From contig NZ_JBHULM010000011.1 in NCBI RefSeq assembly GCF_042684485.1, forward strand, positions 1,364,001 to 1,428,000: a stretch of DNA of 64,000 bases. The letters are read 5' to 3'. Of this stretch, positions 17,029 to 24,940 are shown one piece after another; within the stretch, counting starts at the first letter, position 1; every line of letters begins with the position of its first letter. The notes under the pieces were generated by a model. That model was not told the DNA's origin. It saw only the letters and a program-made list of their open reading frames with translations, and searched no databases. Made by a program: the position numbers and the translations under genes. Origin of the DNA: Oceanihabitans gracilariae (GTDB taxonomy: Bacteria; Bacteroidota; Bacteroidia; Flavobacteriales; Flavobacteriaceae).

Positions 17029-17679
17029 TTAACTGTAGTCTATAAACAACTTATATAATACTAGATAAGGTGAAATTTCAAGTGTGCAAAGATACAAAAT
17101 AAAATAAAATAAATTGGCTTTTATTAAACTTTGATAGGTCTTGTATGAAGTAATAATGCTAATACAATTAATTAATACAAAAACAATTAAAAGAATTTGC
17201 AGTATAATTGGTGTAGGCGCTAGGCTGAATAGCAATATAAAATTAATAGGAATTAATAGTATGCCTATAAAATTTTTATAACTCATTTTCTGAAAAACAT
17301 AAAAATCCATAGTAGTATCTATATTAAATAGATTACCTAAAAGGTGTTCTACAGATGTTTTTGCTAAAATAATTATAGCAATTCCTATAATAGTTTTTAG
17401 CAAAAAAGTAGGTATGTCTAGTATTTCACCAACAAAGCTTTGGTATATAAATACGCAAAAAATACTGGCAGAAATAAATAAGTTTATCGAGAGTAAAATA
17501 TTAAAGCCATCAATAACTTTTAAATCTCTAGAGTATACTTTTAAATACCTGAAATTACTAAGCAGGTTTGTAAAGTCATCAAATCGTTTTGTAAATAATA
17601 TTTTAGTAGTAGCAACTAAAGCTAAGCATAGCATTAGTAACACTGTAAAGATTTCATTAGATATTATTTCACGAAGCAT
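17029..17679 (-). CDS. DUF4271 family membrane protein
   Basis: A 216-residue polytopic membrane protein with about six hydrophobic segments and few charges, matching DUF4271 by its TKILFTKRF start, its size and its place directly upstream of hemD. Function unknown. It is divergent from the polyprenol-phosphate glycosyltransferase gene, with about 100 bp between them. Confidence 0.82.
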   Translation of the reverse strand: MLREIISNEIFTVLLMLCLALVATTKILFTKRFDDFTNLLSNFRYLKVYSRDLKVIDGFNILLSINLFISASIFCVFIYQSFVGEILDIPTFLLKTIIGIAIIILAKTSVEHLLGNLFNIDTTMDFYVFQKMSYKNFIGILLIPINFILLFSLAPTPIILQILLIVFVLINCISIITSYKTYQSLIKANLFYFILYLCTLEISPYLVLYKLFIDYS

Positions 17680-17759
17680 AGCGTAAAATTATTATAAATA
17701 ATCTTATTCTACTTCCATTTTTTAAGGAATATTTAAAAAAAATAAACCTTTAAATAGCT

Positions 17760-17767
17760 TACATTTG
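17760..17767 (+). promoter_or_regulatory. Candidate -7 promoter box for the glycosyltransferase-pyrC operon
   Basis: TACATTTG is a perfect TAnnTTTG match 19 bp before the ATG at 17787. The predicted transcription start is near 17774, just before an in-frame ATG at 17778, so the leader is very short. Confidence 0.5.
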
Positions 17768-17786
17768 CTAAAATTAAATGCTTTTT

Positions 17787-18554
17787 ATGCAAGACGCCAT
17801 TGTTATTATACCAACATACAACGAAATAGAAAACATAGAGGCTATTATTTTAGCAGTGTTTTCTCTTGAAAAAGCGTTTGATGTTTTGGTGGTTGATGAT
17901 ACGTCACCAGACTTAACAGCAGAAAAAGTAAAAGAATTACAAGCACAATTTCCGGGTCGTTTACATCTAGAAGTTAGAAAAGAAAAATCTGGCTTAGGTA
18001 CTGCCTATATTCATGGGTTTAAATGGAGTTTAAAAAGAGCGTATCGCTATATTTTTGAAATGGATGCAGACTTTTCTCACAACCCAAAAGATTTATTGCG
18101 TTTATACAATGCTTGTCATGTAGATGGAGCAGATTTAGCCATAGGATCACGATATGTAAAAGGCGTAAATGTTGTAAATTGGCCAATGAGTAGAGTACTA
18201 CTTTCTTATTTGGCATCTAAATATGTGCGTTTTATTACGCGAATGAAAATTCATGATACCACTGCAGGATTTGTATGTTATAAAAGAGAAGTATTAGAGT
18301 CTTTTAATTTAGAAAAAATAAAATTTAAAGGCTATGCTTTTCAAATAGAAATGAAATTTAAAGCCTATTGTAAAAATTTTATAATCAAAGAAATTCCGGT
18401 TATTTTTACAGATAGAACCAAAGGAGAATCTAAATTAAGTTCAGGTATTATTTCTGAAGCAATTTTTGGAGTAATCTCTATGAAAGTTAAAAGTATATTT
18501 AAAAAAGTAAATAAAGCAAATAAAGAAAATGCAACACAAACAAACACTAATTAA
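17787..18554 (+). CDS. Polyprenol monophosphomannose synthase-like glycosyltransferase (GT2)
   Basis: Family 2 glycosyltransferase of 255 residues related to dolichol-phosphate mannosyltransferase. Such enzymes move mannose from GDP-mannose to a polyprenyl phosphate at the inner membrane. Visible motifs are VIIPTYNEIENIEAI, the nucleotide-binding VVDDTSPD, the DxD-type MDADFSHNP, and TAGFVCYKREVLE near the acceptor site. It has no C-terminal membrane domain. The start at 17787 (MQDAIVIIPTYNE) is preferred over an in-frame ATG at 17778. Its 3' end overlaps pyrC by 26 bp, so the two are translationally linked. Confidence 0.88.
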   Translation: MQDAIVIIPTYNEIENIEAIILAVFSLEKAFDVLVVDDTSPDLTAEKVKELQAQFPGRLHLEVRKEKSGLGTAYIHGFKWSLKRAYRYIFEMDADFSHNPKDLLRLYNACHVDGADLAIGSRYVKGVNVVNWPMSRVLLSYLASKYVRFITRMKIHDTTAGFVCYKREVLESFNLEKIKFKGYAFQIEMKFKAYCKNFIIKEIPVIFTDRTKGESKLSSGIISEAIFGVISMKVKSIFKKVNKANKENATQTNTN

Positions 18555-19875
18555 GAATGCAAGAATTGTTAATGAAGGTAGTATTTTTCAAGGTGATATT
18601 CTTATAGAAGGAGAATACATTAAAGAAATAAGCGAATCTATTAGTGCAAAATCTGCTGATGTACACATTTTTGATGCAGAGGGTAAATATTTACTTCCAG
18701 GTGTTATTGATGATCAGGTACATTTTAGAGAACCAGGATTAACACACAAGGCAAATATAGAAACAGAATCTAAGGCTGCAATTGCTGGTGGTATTACATC
18801 TTTTATAGAAATGCCAAACACCAATCCGCAAACCACGACTATAGAAAAGCTTAATGAGAAATTTGAAATTGCGTCAAAAACCTCTTCGGCTAATTATTCT
18901 TTTATGTTTGGTGGAACCAATGATAACCTAGACGAAATTTTAAAAGTAGACCCTAAGCAAGTAGCTGCTTTAAAGTTGTTTTTAGGTTCTTCAACCGGAA
19001 ACATGCTAGTAGATAATCCTGAAGTACTAGAAAAAATATTTTCTAGCACAAAATTACTTATCGCTGTACACTGTGAAGATGAAGGTACTATTAAAAGTAA
19101 CTTGGCAGAATATGTAGAGAAATTTGGGGATGATATTCCTATTAAACACCATCCAGATATTAGAAGCGAAGAAGCTTGTTATATCTCTTCTTCTAAAGCC
19201 ATAGAACTGGCGAAAAAAACAGGAGCAAGATTGCATGTTTTTCATCTTTCTACTGCTAAAGAAACCGCTTTATTTACTAATAAAATTCCTTTAAAAGATA
19301 AAAAAATAACTGCAGAGGTTTGTGTACACCACTTGTGGTTTACAGATAAAGATTACGATAGTAAAGGCACGTTTATTAAGTGGAATCCTGCTGTTAAATC
19401 ACAAAGTGATAAAGATGGTTTATGGAAAGCTTTATTAGACGATAGAATAGATGTAATAGCTACAGATCATGCGCCACATACTTTAGAAGAAAAGAAAAAT
19501 GTATATACAAAAGCACCTTCTGGTGGTCCTTTAGTGCAACATGCGCTTCCTGCAATGTTAGAAATGCACCATAGAGGAAATATTACACTAGAAAAGTTAG
19601 TAGAAAAGATGTGCCATAATCCTGCAATATTATTTGAAGTTGAAAAACGCGGATTTATAAAAGAAGGATACTTTGCAGATCTAGTATTGGTAGATTTAAG
19701 TAGCCCATGGACTGTGAAAAAAGATAATATCTTGTACAAATGTGGTTGGTCTCCTTTTGAAGGTACCACCTTTAAGTCAAGAATTACACACACCTTTGTA
19801 AATGGAAGTTTAGCCTATAAAAACTTTAAGTTTTATGATGTTAAAGCAGCTAAACAATTAACATTTAATAGATAA
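18529..19875 (+). CDS. pyrC: Dihydroorotase (amidohydrolase family)
   Basis: Predicted to interconvert carbamoyl-aspartate and dihydroorotate in pyrimidine synthesis. The 448-residue protein has the class I fold: an N-terminal beta sandwich, GVIDDQVHFREPG (about residues 60-72), a lysine in LKLFLGSSTG, VHCEDE, HVFHLST and the terminal ATDHAPHT. The first histidine of the usual HxH metal motif is Gln (QVH), so the metal site differs from the textbook one. It starts 26 bp inside the preceding gene and shares one base with the next start, which indicates an operon. Confidence 0.9.
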   Translation: MQHKQTLIKNARIVNEGSIFQGDILIEGEYIKEISESISAKSADVHIFDAEGKYLLPGVIDDQVHFREPGLTHKANIETESKAAIAGGITSFIEMPNTNPQTTTIEKLNEKFEIASKTSSANYSFMFGGTNDNLDEILKVDPKQVAALKLFLGSSTGNMLVDNPEVLEKIFSSTKLLIAVHCEDEGTIKSNLAEYVEKFGDDIPIKHHPDIRSEEACYISSSKAIELAKKTGARLHVFHLSTAKETALFTNKIPLKDKKITAEVCVHHLWFTDKDYDSKGTFIKWNPAVKSQSDKDGLWKALLDDRIDVIATDHAPHTLEEKKNVYTKAPSGGPLVQHALPAMLEMHHRGNITLEKLVEKMCHNPAILFEVEKRGFIKEGYFADLVLVDLSSPWTVKKDNILYKCGWSPFEGTTFKSRITHTFVNGSLAYKNFKFYDVKAAKQLTFNR

Positions 19876-20357
19876 TGAAACATCTTATTTATATCTCTTT
19901 TTTGCTGTTATTTGTTTCTTGTTACAATAAGAACACACCTAAAAAACCAGACAACCTTATTGCTAAAGATAAAATGGTTACTGTTTTGGTAGATATGTCT
20001 TTATATAATTCTGCAAAAGGGGTTAATAAAAAAGTGCTAGAAAATAGAGGAGTAAAATTAAAAGAGCAAATTTACGCAAAACATGAAATTGATAGTGCAC
20101 AGTTTGCTGCTAGTAATTATTACTATACCTATAATACAGAGGAATATGAAGAAATATATACGCAAGTTAAAGATAGCTTAAACCAACTTAAAAAAAAGTA
20201 TAAAGCACTAGACGTGGTAGAAAGTAAGCAGAAAAAAGTGCAAGACTCTATTAAGCGATCTAAATTAAACAGTGTTGCAAAGAAAAACTATTTAAGCCAA
20301 CCTCTAAAAGCAGCAGTTTCTAAAAAAGAACAAAAAAGAACAGAAAAATCAAATTAG
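19875..20357 (+). CDS. DUF4296 family lipoprotein
   Basis: A 160-residue predicted lipoprotein with a signal peptide and lipobox (FVSC, Cys16). A helical DUF4296-type domain follows (MVTVLVDMSLYNSAKG, then YAKHEIDSAQFAASNYYYTYN) and then a highly charged Lys/Gln/Ser tail of about 60 residues. Function unknown. Its ATG shares one base with the pyrC stop, so translation is probably coupled. The 3' end overlaps the convergent SDR gene by 4 bp. Confidence 0.85.
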   Translation: MKHLIYISFLLLFVSCYNKNTPKKPDNLIAKDKMVTVLVDMSLYNSAKGVNKKVLENRGVKLKEQIYAKHEIDSAQFAASNYYYTYNTEEYEEIYTQVKDSLNQLKKKYKALDVVESKQKKVQDSIKRSKLNSVAKKNYLSQPLKAAVSKKEQKRTEKSN

Positions 20358-21361
20358 TGCTCTTTTAAAAAGGATTTAGAAATATTTTCTATGCTTTTTT
20401 CAATAGGTGTAAAATTAAAATCTAAGGCTTCTTTTATTTTTTGGTTGTTATAGTTTGTAATACTTAAAGCAGAGCTAGCATTTTGTTTTGTTAACATTCT
20501 GGGTTTTCCGGTAAAAAAACTTTTTAACCAATCTGCGCGCCAAGCAATAGCTAATATTAAAGGTGTAGCTTGTTTTTTAGGAGGTTTAACATGTAAATGC
20601 TTCGCAATAATTTCGGTACATTGTTTAAAGCTTAAATTTTTAGCAACTACAATAAAACGTTGGTTTACTATACTGCTTGTCATTAACTGTACCATACATT
20701 GTACAACATCTTTAACATCAACATATCCTGTAGTTCCTGTAGTATAATAAGATAATTTATTGTTTACTTTTTTAAAGAGTAAGCCACTACCAGAATGCCA
20801 AAAACCAGCACCTAAAATAATTCCTGGGTTAACTATTACAGCATCTAAACCTTCTTGTGTACCTCGCCAAACTTCCATCTCAGCACCATTTTTGGTAATG
20901 CTGTACACGCTGTTAACTGCTTCCGGATTCCAAAAAGAATCTTCATCAATTAAACTACCATCCTCCTTGTTTCCTAGAGTAGCAATAGAACTTACATAAC
21001 ACAATTTTTCAATGTTATTGGCAATACTTAAGTTTACAATATTTGCGGTGCCTTCAATGTTTGTTTTTCTAAGTGCATAGTAATCTTTAACATCAAAAGA
21101 AATAAACGCAGCACAATGGTATACTTTGGTAATACCTGTAAACGCTTCGGTTAGTTGTGGAATGTTTAAAATATCTGCTTCTATCCATTCTATTTTATTA
21201 AAAAGAATATTAACCTCTTCCGTAAAGTATGAAAACACCTTTTTTACGGCCTCTATTTTTGCTTTATTTCTATAAATAGCACGAACTTTTTGATGGTTTT
21301 TAACCAATTCATAAAGTAAATGCGAACCTACTAGTCCTGTTCCTCCTGTAACTAAAATCAT
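20354..21361 (-). CDS. NAD-dependent epimerase/dehydratase family protein (extended SDR)
   Basis: A 335-residue extended short-chain dehydrogenase/reductase. It has the NAD(P)-binding GGTGLVGSHLLYEL at the N-terminus, the strand-4 motif YHCAAFISF, CYVSSIATLG and the catalytic Tyr-Lys in YSITKNGAE. The family includes dihydroflavonol reductase-like and nucleotide-sugar enzymes, and the substrate cannot be deduced. It lies between the pyrC operon and tyrS, the usual order in flavobacteria. Its 3' end overlaps the DUF4296 gene by 4 bp. Confidence 0.88.
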   Translation of the reverse strand: MILVTGGTGLVGSHLLYELVKNHQKVRAIYRNKAKIEAVKKVFSYFTEEVNILFNKIEWIEADILNIPQLTEAFTGITKVYHCAAFISFDVKDYYALRKTNIEGTANIVNLSIANNIEKLCYVSSIATLGNKEDGSLIDEDSFWNPEAVNSVYSITKNGAEMEVWRGTQEGLDAVIVNPGIILGAGFWHSGSGLLFKKVNNKLSYYTTGTTGYVDVKDVVQCMVQLMTSSIVNQRFIVVAKNLSFKQCTEIIAKHLHVKPPKKQATPLILAIAWRADWLKSFFTGKPRMLTKQNASSALSITNYNNQKIKEALDFNFTPIEKSIENISKSFLKEH

Positions 21362-21413
21362 AAAGCTAAAATAGTAATTTTGTATTTAGCTTTTCTCTTT
21401 TGTTTGATAAACA

Positions 21414-21421
21414 TATCTTTG
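21414..21421 (+). promoter_or_regulatory. Candidate -7 promoter box for tyrS
   Basis: TATCTTTG is a perfect TAnnTTTG match 26 bp before the tyrS ATG. No convincing -33 element at the usual spacing is seen. Confidence 0.55.
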
Positions 21422-21447
21422 CTAAACAATAGAATAATAAACAAAAA

Positions 21448-22755
21448 ATGAACTATAATTTAGTAGAAGAATTAACGTGGAGGGGAATGGTACATGATAT
21501 CATGCCTGGAACAGAGGAGCAATTAAATAAAGAGATGACCACTGCGTATATTGGTTTTGATCCAACATCAGACTCGTTACATATTGGTAGTTTGGTTCCT
21601 ATTATTTTATTAATGCATTTAGAAAAAGCAGGCCATAGACCAATTGCTTTGGTTGGTGGTGCTACAGGAATGATTGGTGATCCTTCTGGTAAAAGCGATG
21701 AGCGTAACCTATTAGATGAAGCAACTTTAAACCATAATGTTGCAGGAATTAAGAGTGTGTTATCGCGTTTTCTTAATTTTTCTTCGGAAGAAAAAAATGC
21801 TCCAATTTTAGTAAATAACTATGATTGGATGAAAACGTTTAGTTTTATAGATTTTGCACGTGATGTTGGTAAACGAATTACAGTAAACTACATGATGGCA
21901 AAAGACTCTGTTAAAAAGCGTTTCTCTGGTGAAGAAGGAAACATAGGTATGTCTTTTACAGAGTTTACTTACCAATTAATACAAGGGTATGATTTTTATC
22001 ACCTGTACAAGCAATACAACTGTTTGTTGCAAATGGGAGGAAGTGACCAATGGGGAAACATTACTACTGGAACAGAACTGGTAAGAAGAATGAACGTAGG
22101 TGAAGAAGCAAAAGCCTATGCTATGACTTGCCCTTTAATTACAAAAGCAGATGGTTCTAAATTTGGAAAAAGTGAAGGAGGAAACGTTTGGTTAGATGCA
22201 ACAAAGACTTCGGTATATAAGTTTTACCAATTTTGGTTAAATACAAGTGATGAAGATGCAGAAAAGTATATTAAAATATTTACTTTTTTAGATAAAGCGA
22301 CTATTGATGCTTTAGTAGAAGAACATAAGCAAATGCCACATGTACGTATATTGCAAAAACGTTTAGCAGAAGAAGTAACTACTTTAGTGCATTCTAAAGC
22401 AGATTTTGAAAATGCAGAAAAAGCATCTAATATTTTGTTTAGTAAGTCTTTTAAAGAAGACATAAACACACTAGATGAAAAAACTTTTTTAGATGTGTTT
22501 GAAGGTGTGCCTCAAGCAGAGGTTTCTAAACAAGAGATCGAAGAAGGATTAGATATGATTGCTGCACTTGCTGCAAAAACTAACTTTTTAGCATCTAATG
22601 GAGAGGCAAGAAGAGCATTAAAAGAAAATTCGGTTTCTGTAAATAAAGAAAAGGTTAAAGAAGATTATAAAATTACCAATCAAGATTTAATTAATGGTAC
22701 CTACGTAATTATTAATAAAGGAAAACGTAATACCTATATTATAAAAGCGATATAA
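21448..22755 (+). CDS. tyrS: Tyrosine--tRNA ligase
   Basis: Class I synthetase that charges tRNA-Tyr. The 435-residue protein has the HIGH-type motif (SDSLHIGSLVP), the tyrosine pocket and GGSDQWGNITTG, the KMSKS-type loop KFGKSEGGN and a C-terminal S4 RNA-binding domain (about residues 370-430, LASNGEARRALKENSVSVN). Length is typical of bacterial TyrRS. It is a single-gene unit with its own promoter box and a strong terminator. Confidence 0.98.
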   Translation: MNYNLVEELTWRGMVHDIMPGTEEQLNKEMTTAYIGFDPTSDSLHIGSLVPIILLMHLEKAGHRPIALVGGATGMIGDPSGKSDERNLLDEATLNHNVAGIKSVLSRFLNFSSEEKNAPILVNNYDWMKTFSFIDFARDVGKRITVNYMMAKDSVKKRFSGEEGNIGMSFTEFTYQLIQGYDFYHLYKQYNCLLQMGGSDQWGNITTGTELVRRMNVGEEAKAYAMTCPLITKADGSKFGKSEGGNVWLDATKTSVYKFYQFWLNTSDEDAEKYIKIFTFLDKATIDALVEEHKQMPHVRILQKRLAEEVTTLVHSKADFENAEKASNILFSKSFKEDINTLDEKTFLDVFEGVPQAEVSKQEIEEGLDMIAALAAKTNFLASNGEARRALKENSVSVNKEKVKEDYKITNQDLINGTYVIINKGKRNTYIIKAI

Positions 22756-22776
22756 ATAGCATAATACCTTATTTTA

Positions 22777-22816
22777 AAATGCTCCTTACTTTTATATAGT
22801 AAGGAGCATTTTTGTT
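22777..22816 (+). terminator. Rho-independent terminator after tyrS
   Basis: ATGCTCCTTACT pairs with AGTAAGGAGCAT around a 7-nt loop and is followed by a T-run. It starts 22 bp after the tyrS stop. Confidence 0.93.
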
Positions 22817-22835
22817 TTTATTTATTATTGAACAC

Positions 22836-22868
22836 AAAAAAAAGCCTGGTTATGTTTAACCAGGCTTT
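22836..22868 (-). terminator. Terminator for the YHS gene (minus strand)
   Basis: AAAGCCTGGTTA (22841-22852) pairs with TAACCAGGCTTT (22857-22868) around a 4-nt loop. The A-run at 22836-22843 gives the U-tract on the minus strand. It lies about 80 bp past the YHS stop. Confidence 0.88.
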
Positions 22869-22948
22869 AAAAATTAACCAATTAACTAAAAAATTAATTT
22901 TTCTTTTTCTAGCATTTGATTAGTCGTTTGTTTTTAAATAAACTTACA

Positions 22949-23389
22949 TTATTTATATTTTATTTTTTCCCAGTTTGTTTTTGCTTTTTCAAGTAATAGA
23001 TCTGGGTTTTCCTCATTCCAAAGTTGTAGCGTATTGGTTCCCCAAGCATTATAAAATAAATATAGTTTATGGTCTTTAATTTTAAAAGCTTCTGGGTTTA
23101 TGCCTACTTTTTTAGATTTTACAGCAATAGCATAGGCACAATAGCCACCAAATTGAGGAATGTAATTTTTGGGGTTTTTAATAAACGTATTTAGGTTTTC
23201 TTTAGTAGAAAATAAATAGCGTACACCATCATGTTGTGTTGTGTATGTTTTGTTTCCTTTTAAGGCTTGATTGTTAAAATAAGCAACTACATCATAACCT
23301 TCAGCAGCTACTCCTTTATCGGTGTTATAATCTATTTCTTGCGCTTGCATTGTGCAAACTGCTATAAAGAATACAAAAAGCGTTTTCAT
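22949..23389 (-). CDS. Secreted YHS domain-containing protein
   Basis: A 146-residue exported protein with a signal peptide (1-17, ending MQAQ) and a YHS-like domain with the core GYDVVAYF ... YLFSTKENLNTFIKNPKNYIPQFGGYCAYA. YHS domains occur in metal-transport and metal-handling proteins, and a periplasmic metal-related role is plausible but unproven. The single Cys in GGYCA could be a ligand. A perfect 15-bp hairpin covers the start codon region, so translation or transcription may be controlled there. Confidence 0.85.
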   Translation of the reverse strand: MKTLFVFFIAVCTMQAQEIDYNTDKGVAAEGYDVVAYFNNQALKGNKTYTTQHDGVRYLFSTKENLNTFIKNPKNYIPQFGGYCAYAIAVKSKKVGINPEAFKIKDHKLYLFYNAWGTNTLQLWNEENPDLLLEKAKTNWEKIKYK

Positions 23390-23425
23390 ATCATGTTTTT
23401 TTATAGGTCGAAAAAAACATGATAT
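23388..23425 (-). promoter_or_regulatory. Perfect 15-bp hairpin over the YHS gene start
   Basis: ATATCATGTTTTTTT (23388-23402) and AAAAAAACATGATAT (23411-23425) are perfect complements around an 8-nt loop. Two bases of the YHS ATG (23387-23389) lie in the stem. In a minus-strand transcript the hairpin would sequester the start codon. It could also act as a weak terminator after the LuxE-like gene. Confidence 0.7.
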
Positions 23426-23427
23426 AA

Positions 23428-24408
23428 TTACAATACCATAAGATTACAACCTCGTATATCACTATGATCAAACCTACCAAGTATTTGAAAAGAACTATCC
23501 TGGCTTACTTTTCCTAAATCTTGCGTTGCTATAAAAGAACAGGAGTTTATGTTTGCTAAATCAATAACGTTTAATCCTCCGGTTTTTCCTGGTGATTGTA
23601 TGGTTAAGGCATCTTCAATATCACGAGTTAAAACTTGCATCCAGTTAGGACATTTAAAAACACCATTTCCTGTAGAGTATGCTTGGCTTAAAAGTTCGGT
23701 CATACCATATTCACTGTGTATGTTTTGTACACCAAAACCTTGTTTTAAAATAGCGTGTAGTTCTTCTCGTATTAATTCTTTTCGTCTTCCTTTCATGCCA
23801 CCAGTTTCCATAATAATGGTGTTGTTTAATTGAAACGAATGTTTTTCTACTAAATCTAATAATGCAAAAGAAACACCAATGAGTAATACTTTTTCGCCTT
23901 GTGCTTCTAAACGTTCTAGTTTGGTGGTTAAATCTTTAAGGTTATTTAAATAAAAACCACTTTCTGGTTTTTTAGATTTAGTAATTAAATCATTAACCAT
24001 ATAAATTAATGAAGAACCTTCACGCTCTAAATAATTAGGTAGTAAAGCAAGAATGGTGTATTCTTCAATGTTACCATAAAAGTGTTTAAAACCTTTTAAA
24101 AAGCTTTCTTCATAAATAGAAACATTAGTTACTTGGTGTTTGCTTGTAACACTTCCTGTAGTACCACTGCTGGTAAATGTTTCTTGTATCTTGTCTGTAG
24201 TACTTAAAATACTATGGGTTTTAAAAAACGAAATAGGTAAAAACGGAATGTCTTCTACGCGTTTAACATCGCTTGGGTGTATGTATAGTAAATCGCAAAA
24301 AGAACGATATACAGCATTGTTTTCAAACTGAAATTTAAAAACTTCTAATGCTACAGTATTAAAATCAGATTGGGTTTTAATACTAAATATATTCTCTGTA
24401 TTAATCAT
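23428..24408 (-). CDS. LuxE/PaaK-like acyl-protein synthetase or acyltransferase family protein
   Basis: A 326-residue protein of the ANL-related LuxE (acyl-protein synthetase) family. Supporting features are the N-terminal FLPISFFKTH motif, the P-loop-like TSSGTTGSVTSKH for ATP or AMP binding, IMETGGMKGRRKE and the EYGMTELLSQAYS adenylate-site motif near residues 240-255. LuxE enzymes activate fatty acids, but no lux genes are present, and flavobacterial homologues have no assigned substrate. It lies upstream of the YHS gene on the same strand, 38 bp away. Confidence 0.83.
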   Translation of the reverse strand: MINTENIFSIKTQSDFNTVALEVFKFQFENNAVYRSFCDLLYIHPSDVKRVEDIPFLPISFFKTHSILSTTDKIQETFTSSGTTGSVTSKHQVTNVSIYEESFLKGFKHFYGNIEEYTILALLPNYLEREGSSLIYMVNDLITKSKKPESGFYLNNLKDLTTKLERLEAQGEKVLLIGVSFALLDLVEKHSFQLNNTIIMETGGMKGRRKELIREELHAILKQGFGVQNIHSEYGMTELLSQAYSTGNGVFKCPNWMQVLTRDIEDALTIQSPGKTGGLNVIDLANINSCSFIATQDLGKVSQDSSFQILGRFDHSDIRGCNLMVL

Positions 24409-24442
24409 GGCTTTTTAATGAATAACAAAAGTATGTAAAATA

Positions 24443-24476
24443 AAAAAGCGTTGCTCTATAGAGTAACGCTTTTTAT
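24443..24476 (-). terminator. Terminator after the T9SS mini-protein gene (minus strand)
   Basis: AAAAAGCGTTGCTCTA and TAGAGTAACGCTTTTT form a nearly perfect stem with one G-T pair, with T-runs on both strands. It lies just beyond the stop at 24493 and just upstream of the LuxE-like gene start. Confidence 0.85.
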
Positions 24477-24492
24477 ATAATGTAAAAGGAAA

Positions 24493-24789
24493 TTATTTAA
24501 TTACTAGTTTTTTAGCTATGCTATTTCCGTTTTGTGTTAATTTTAAAACATACACTCCTGCATTTAAACTAGAAACATTTAAAATTTGATTGGTTATGTT
24601 TTGTGCTAATACTTGTTTTCCTAAAACATTGTAAATAGAAACAGAAACAGCTTCGTTATTGCTAGATTTAATGTTTACTACACCATTGGTTACAGGGTTT
24701 GGGTATATGGAGAATTCTGTAATTTCATTTTGACCAATAGCTGCAGTAATACTGCATAGAGTAAATAATAACAAGTAAATTTTTTTCAT
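24493..24789 (-). CDS. T9SS mini-protein: signal peptide plus type A sorting domain only
   Basis: A 98-residue protein that is essentially a signal peptide (MKKIYLLLFTLCSITAAIG, about 1-20) joined to a complete type A T9SS C-terminal domain: FSIYPNPVTNG, SIYNVLGKQV, LNAGVYVLKL and a terminal KKLVIK. Almost no passenger sequence lies between. The longer reading from 24822 adds 11 residues and is less likely, because MKKIY matches the start of both neighbouring paralogues. It has its own terminator. It may be a deletion relic of a larger cargo or a functional small substrate. Confidence 0.8.
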   Translation of the reverse strand: MKKIYLLLFTLCSITAAIGQNEITEFSIYPNPVTNGVVNIKSSNNEAVSVSIYNVLGKQVLAQNITNQILNVSSLNAGVYVLKLTQNGNSIAKKLVIK

Positions 24790-24885
24790 AATCAATAAAT
24801 TTGTTTGTGTTTGTTGAGGCAAAAATTATGCCATTCCATCAGGAATAGTAGGTAACTTTTAAAATGAAGTGGCTATGTATGTTAC

Positions 24886-24920
24886 AAAAAAAAGGCTAGT
24901 AAAATATACTAGCCCTTTTA
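24886..24920 (-). terminator. Terminator after the 511-residue T9SS gene (minus strand)
   Basis: GGCTAGTA and TACTAGCC form a stem around a short A-rich loop. An A-run at the left edge supplies the U-tract on the minus strand. It lies about 20 bp beyond the stop. Confidence 0.85.
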
Positions 24921-24940
24921 ATAATAACTAAATAAAGATA

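Noticed and set aside
23428..24408. Bioluminescence (lux) system suggested by the LuxE-like gene
   Set aside because: No luxA, luxB, luxC or luxD gene is nearby. The family is common in non-luminous flavobacteria.
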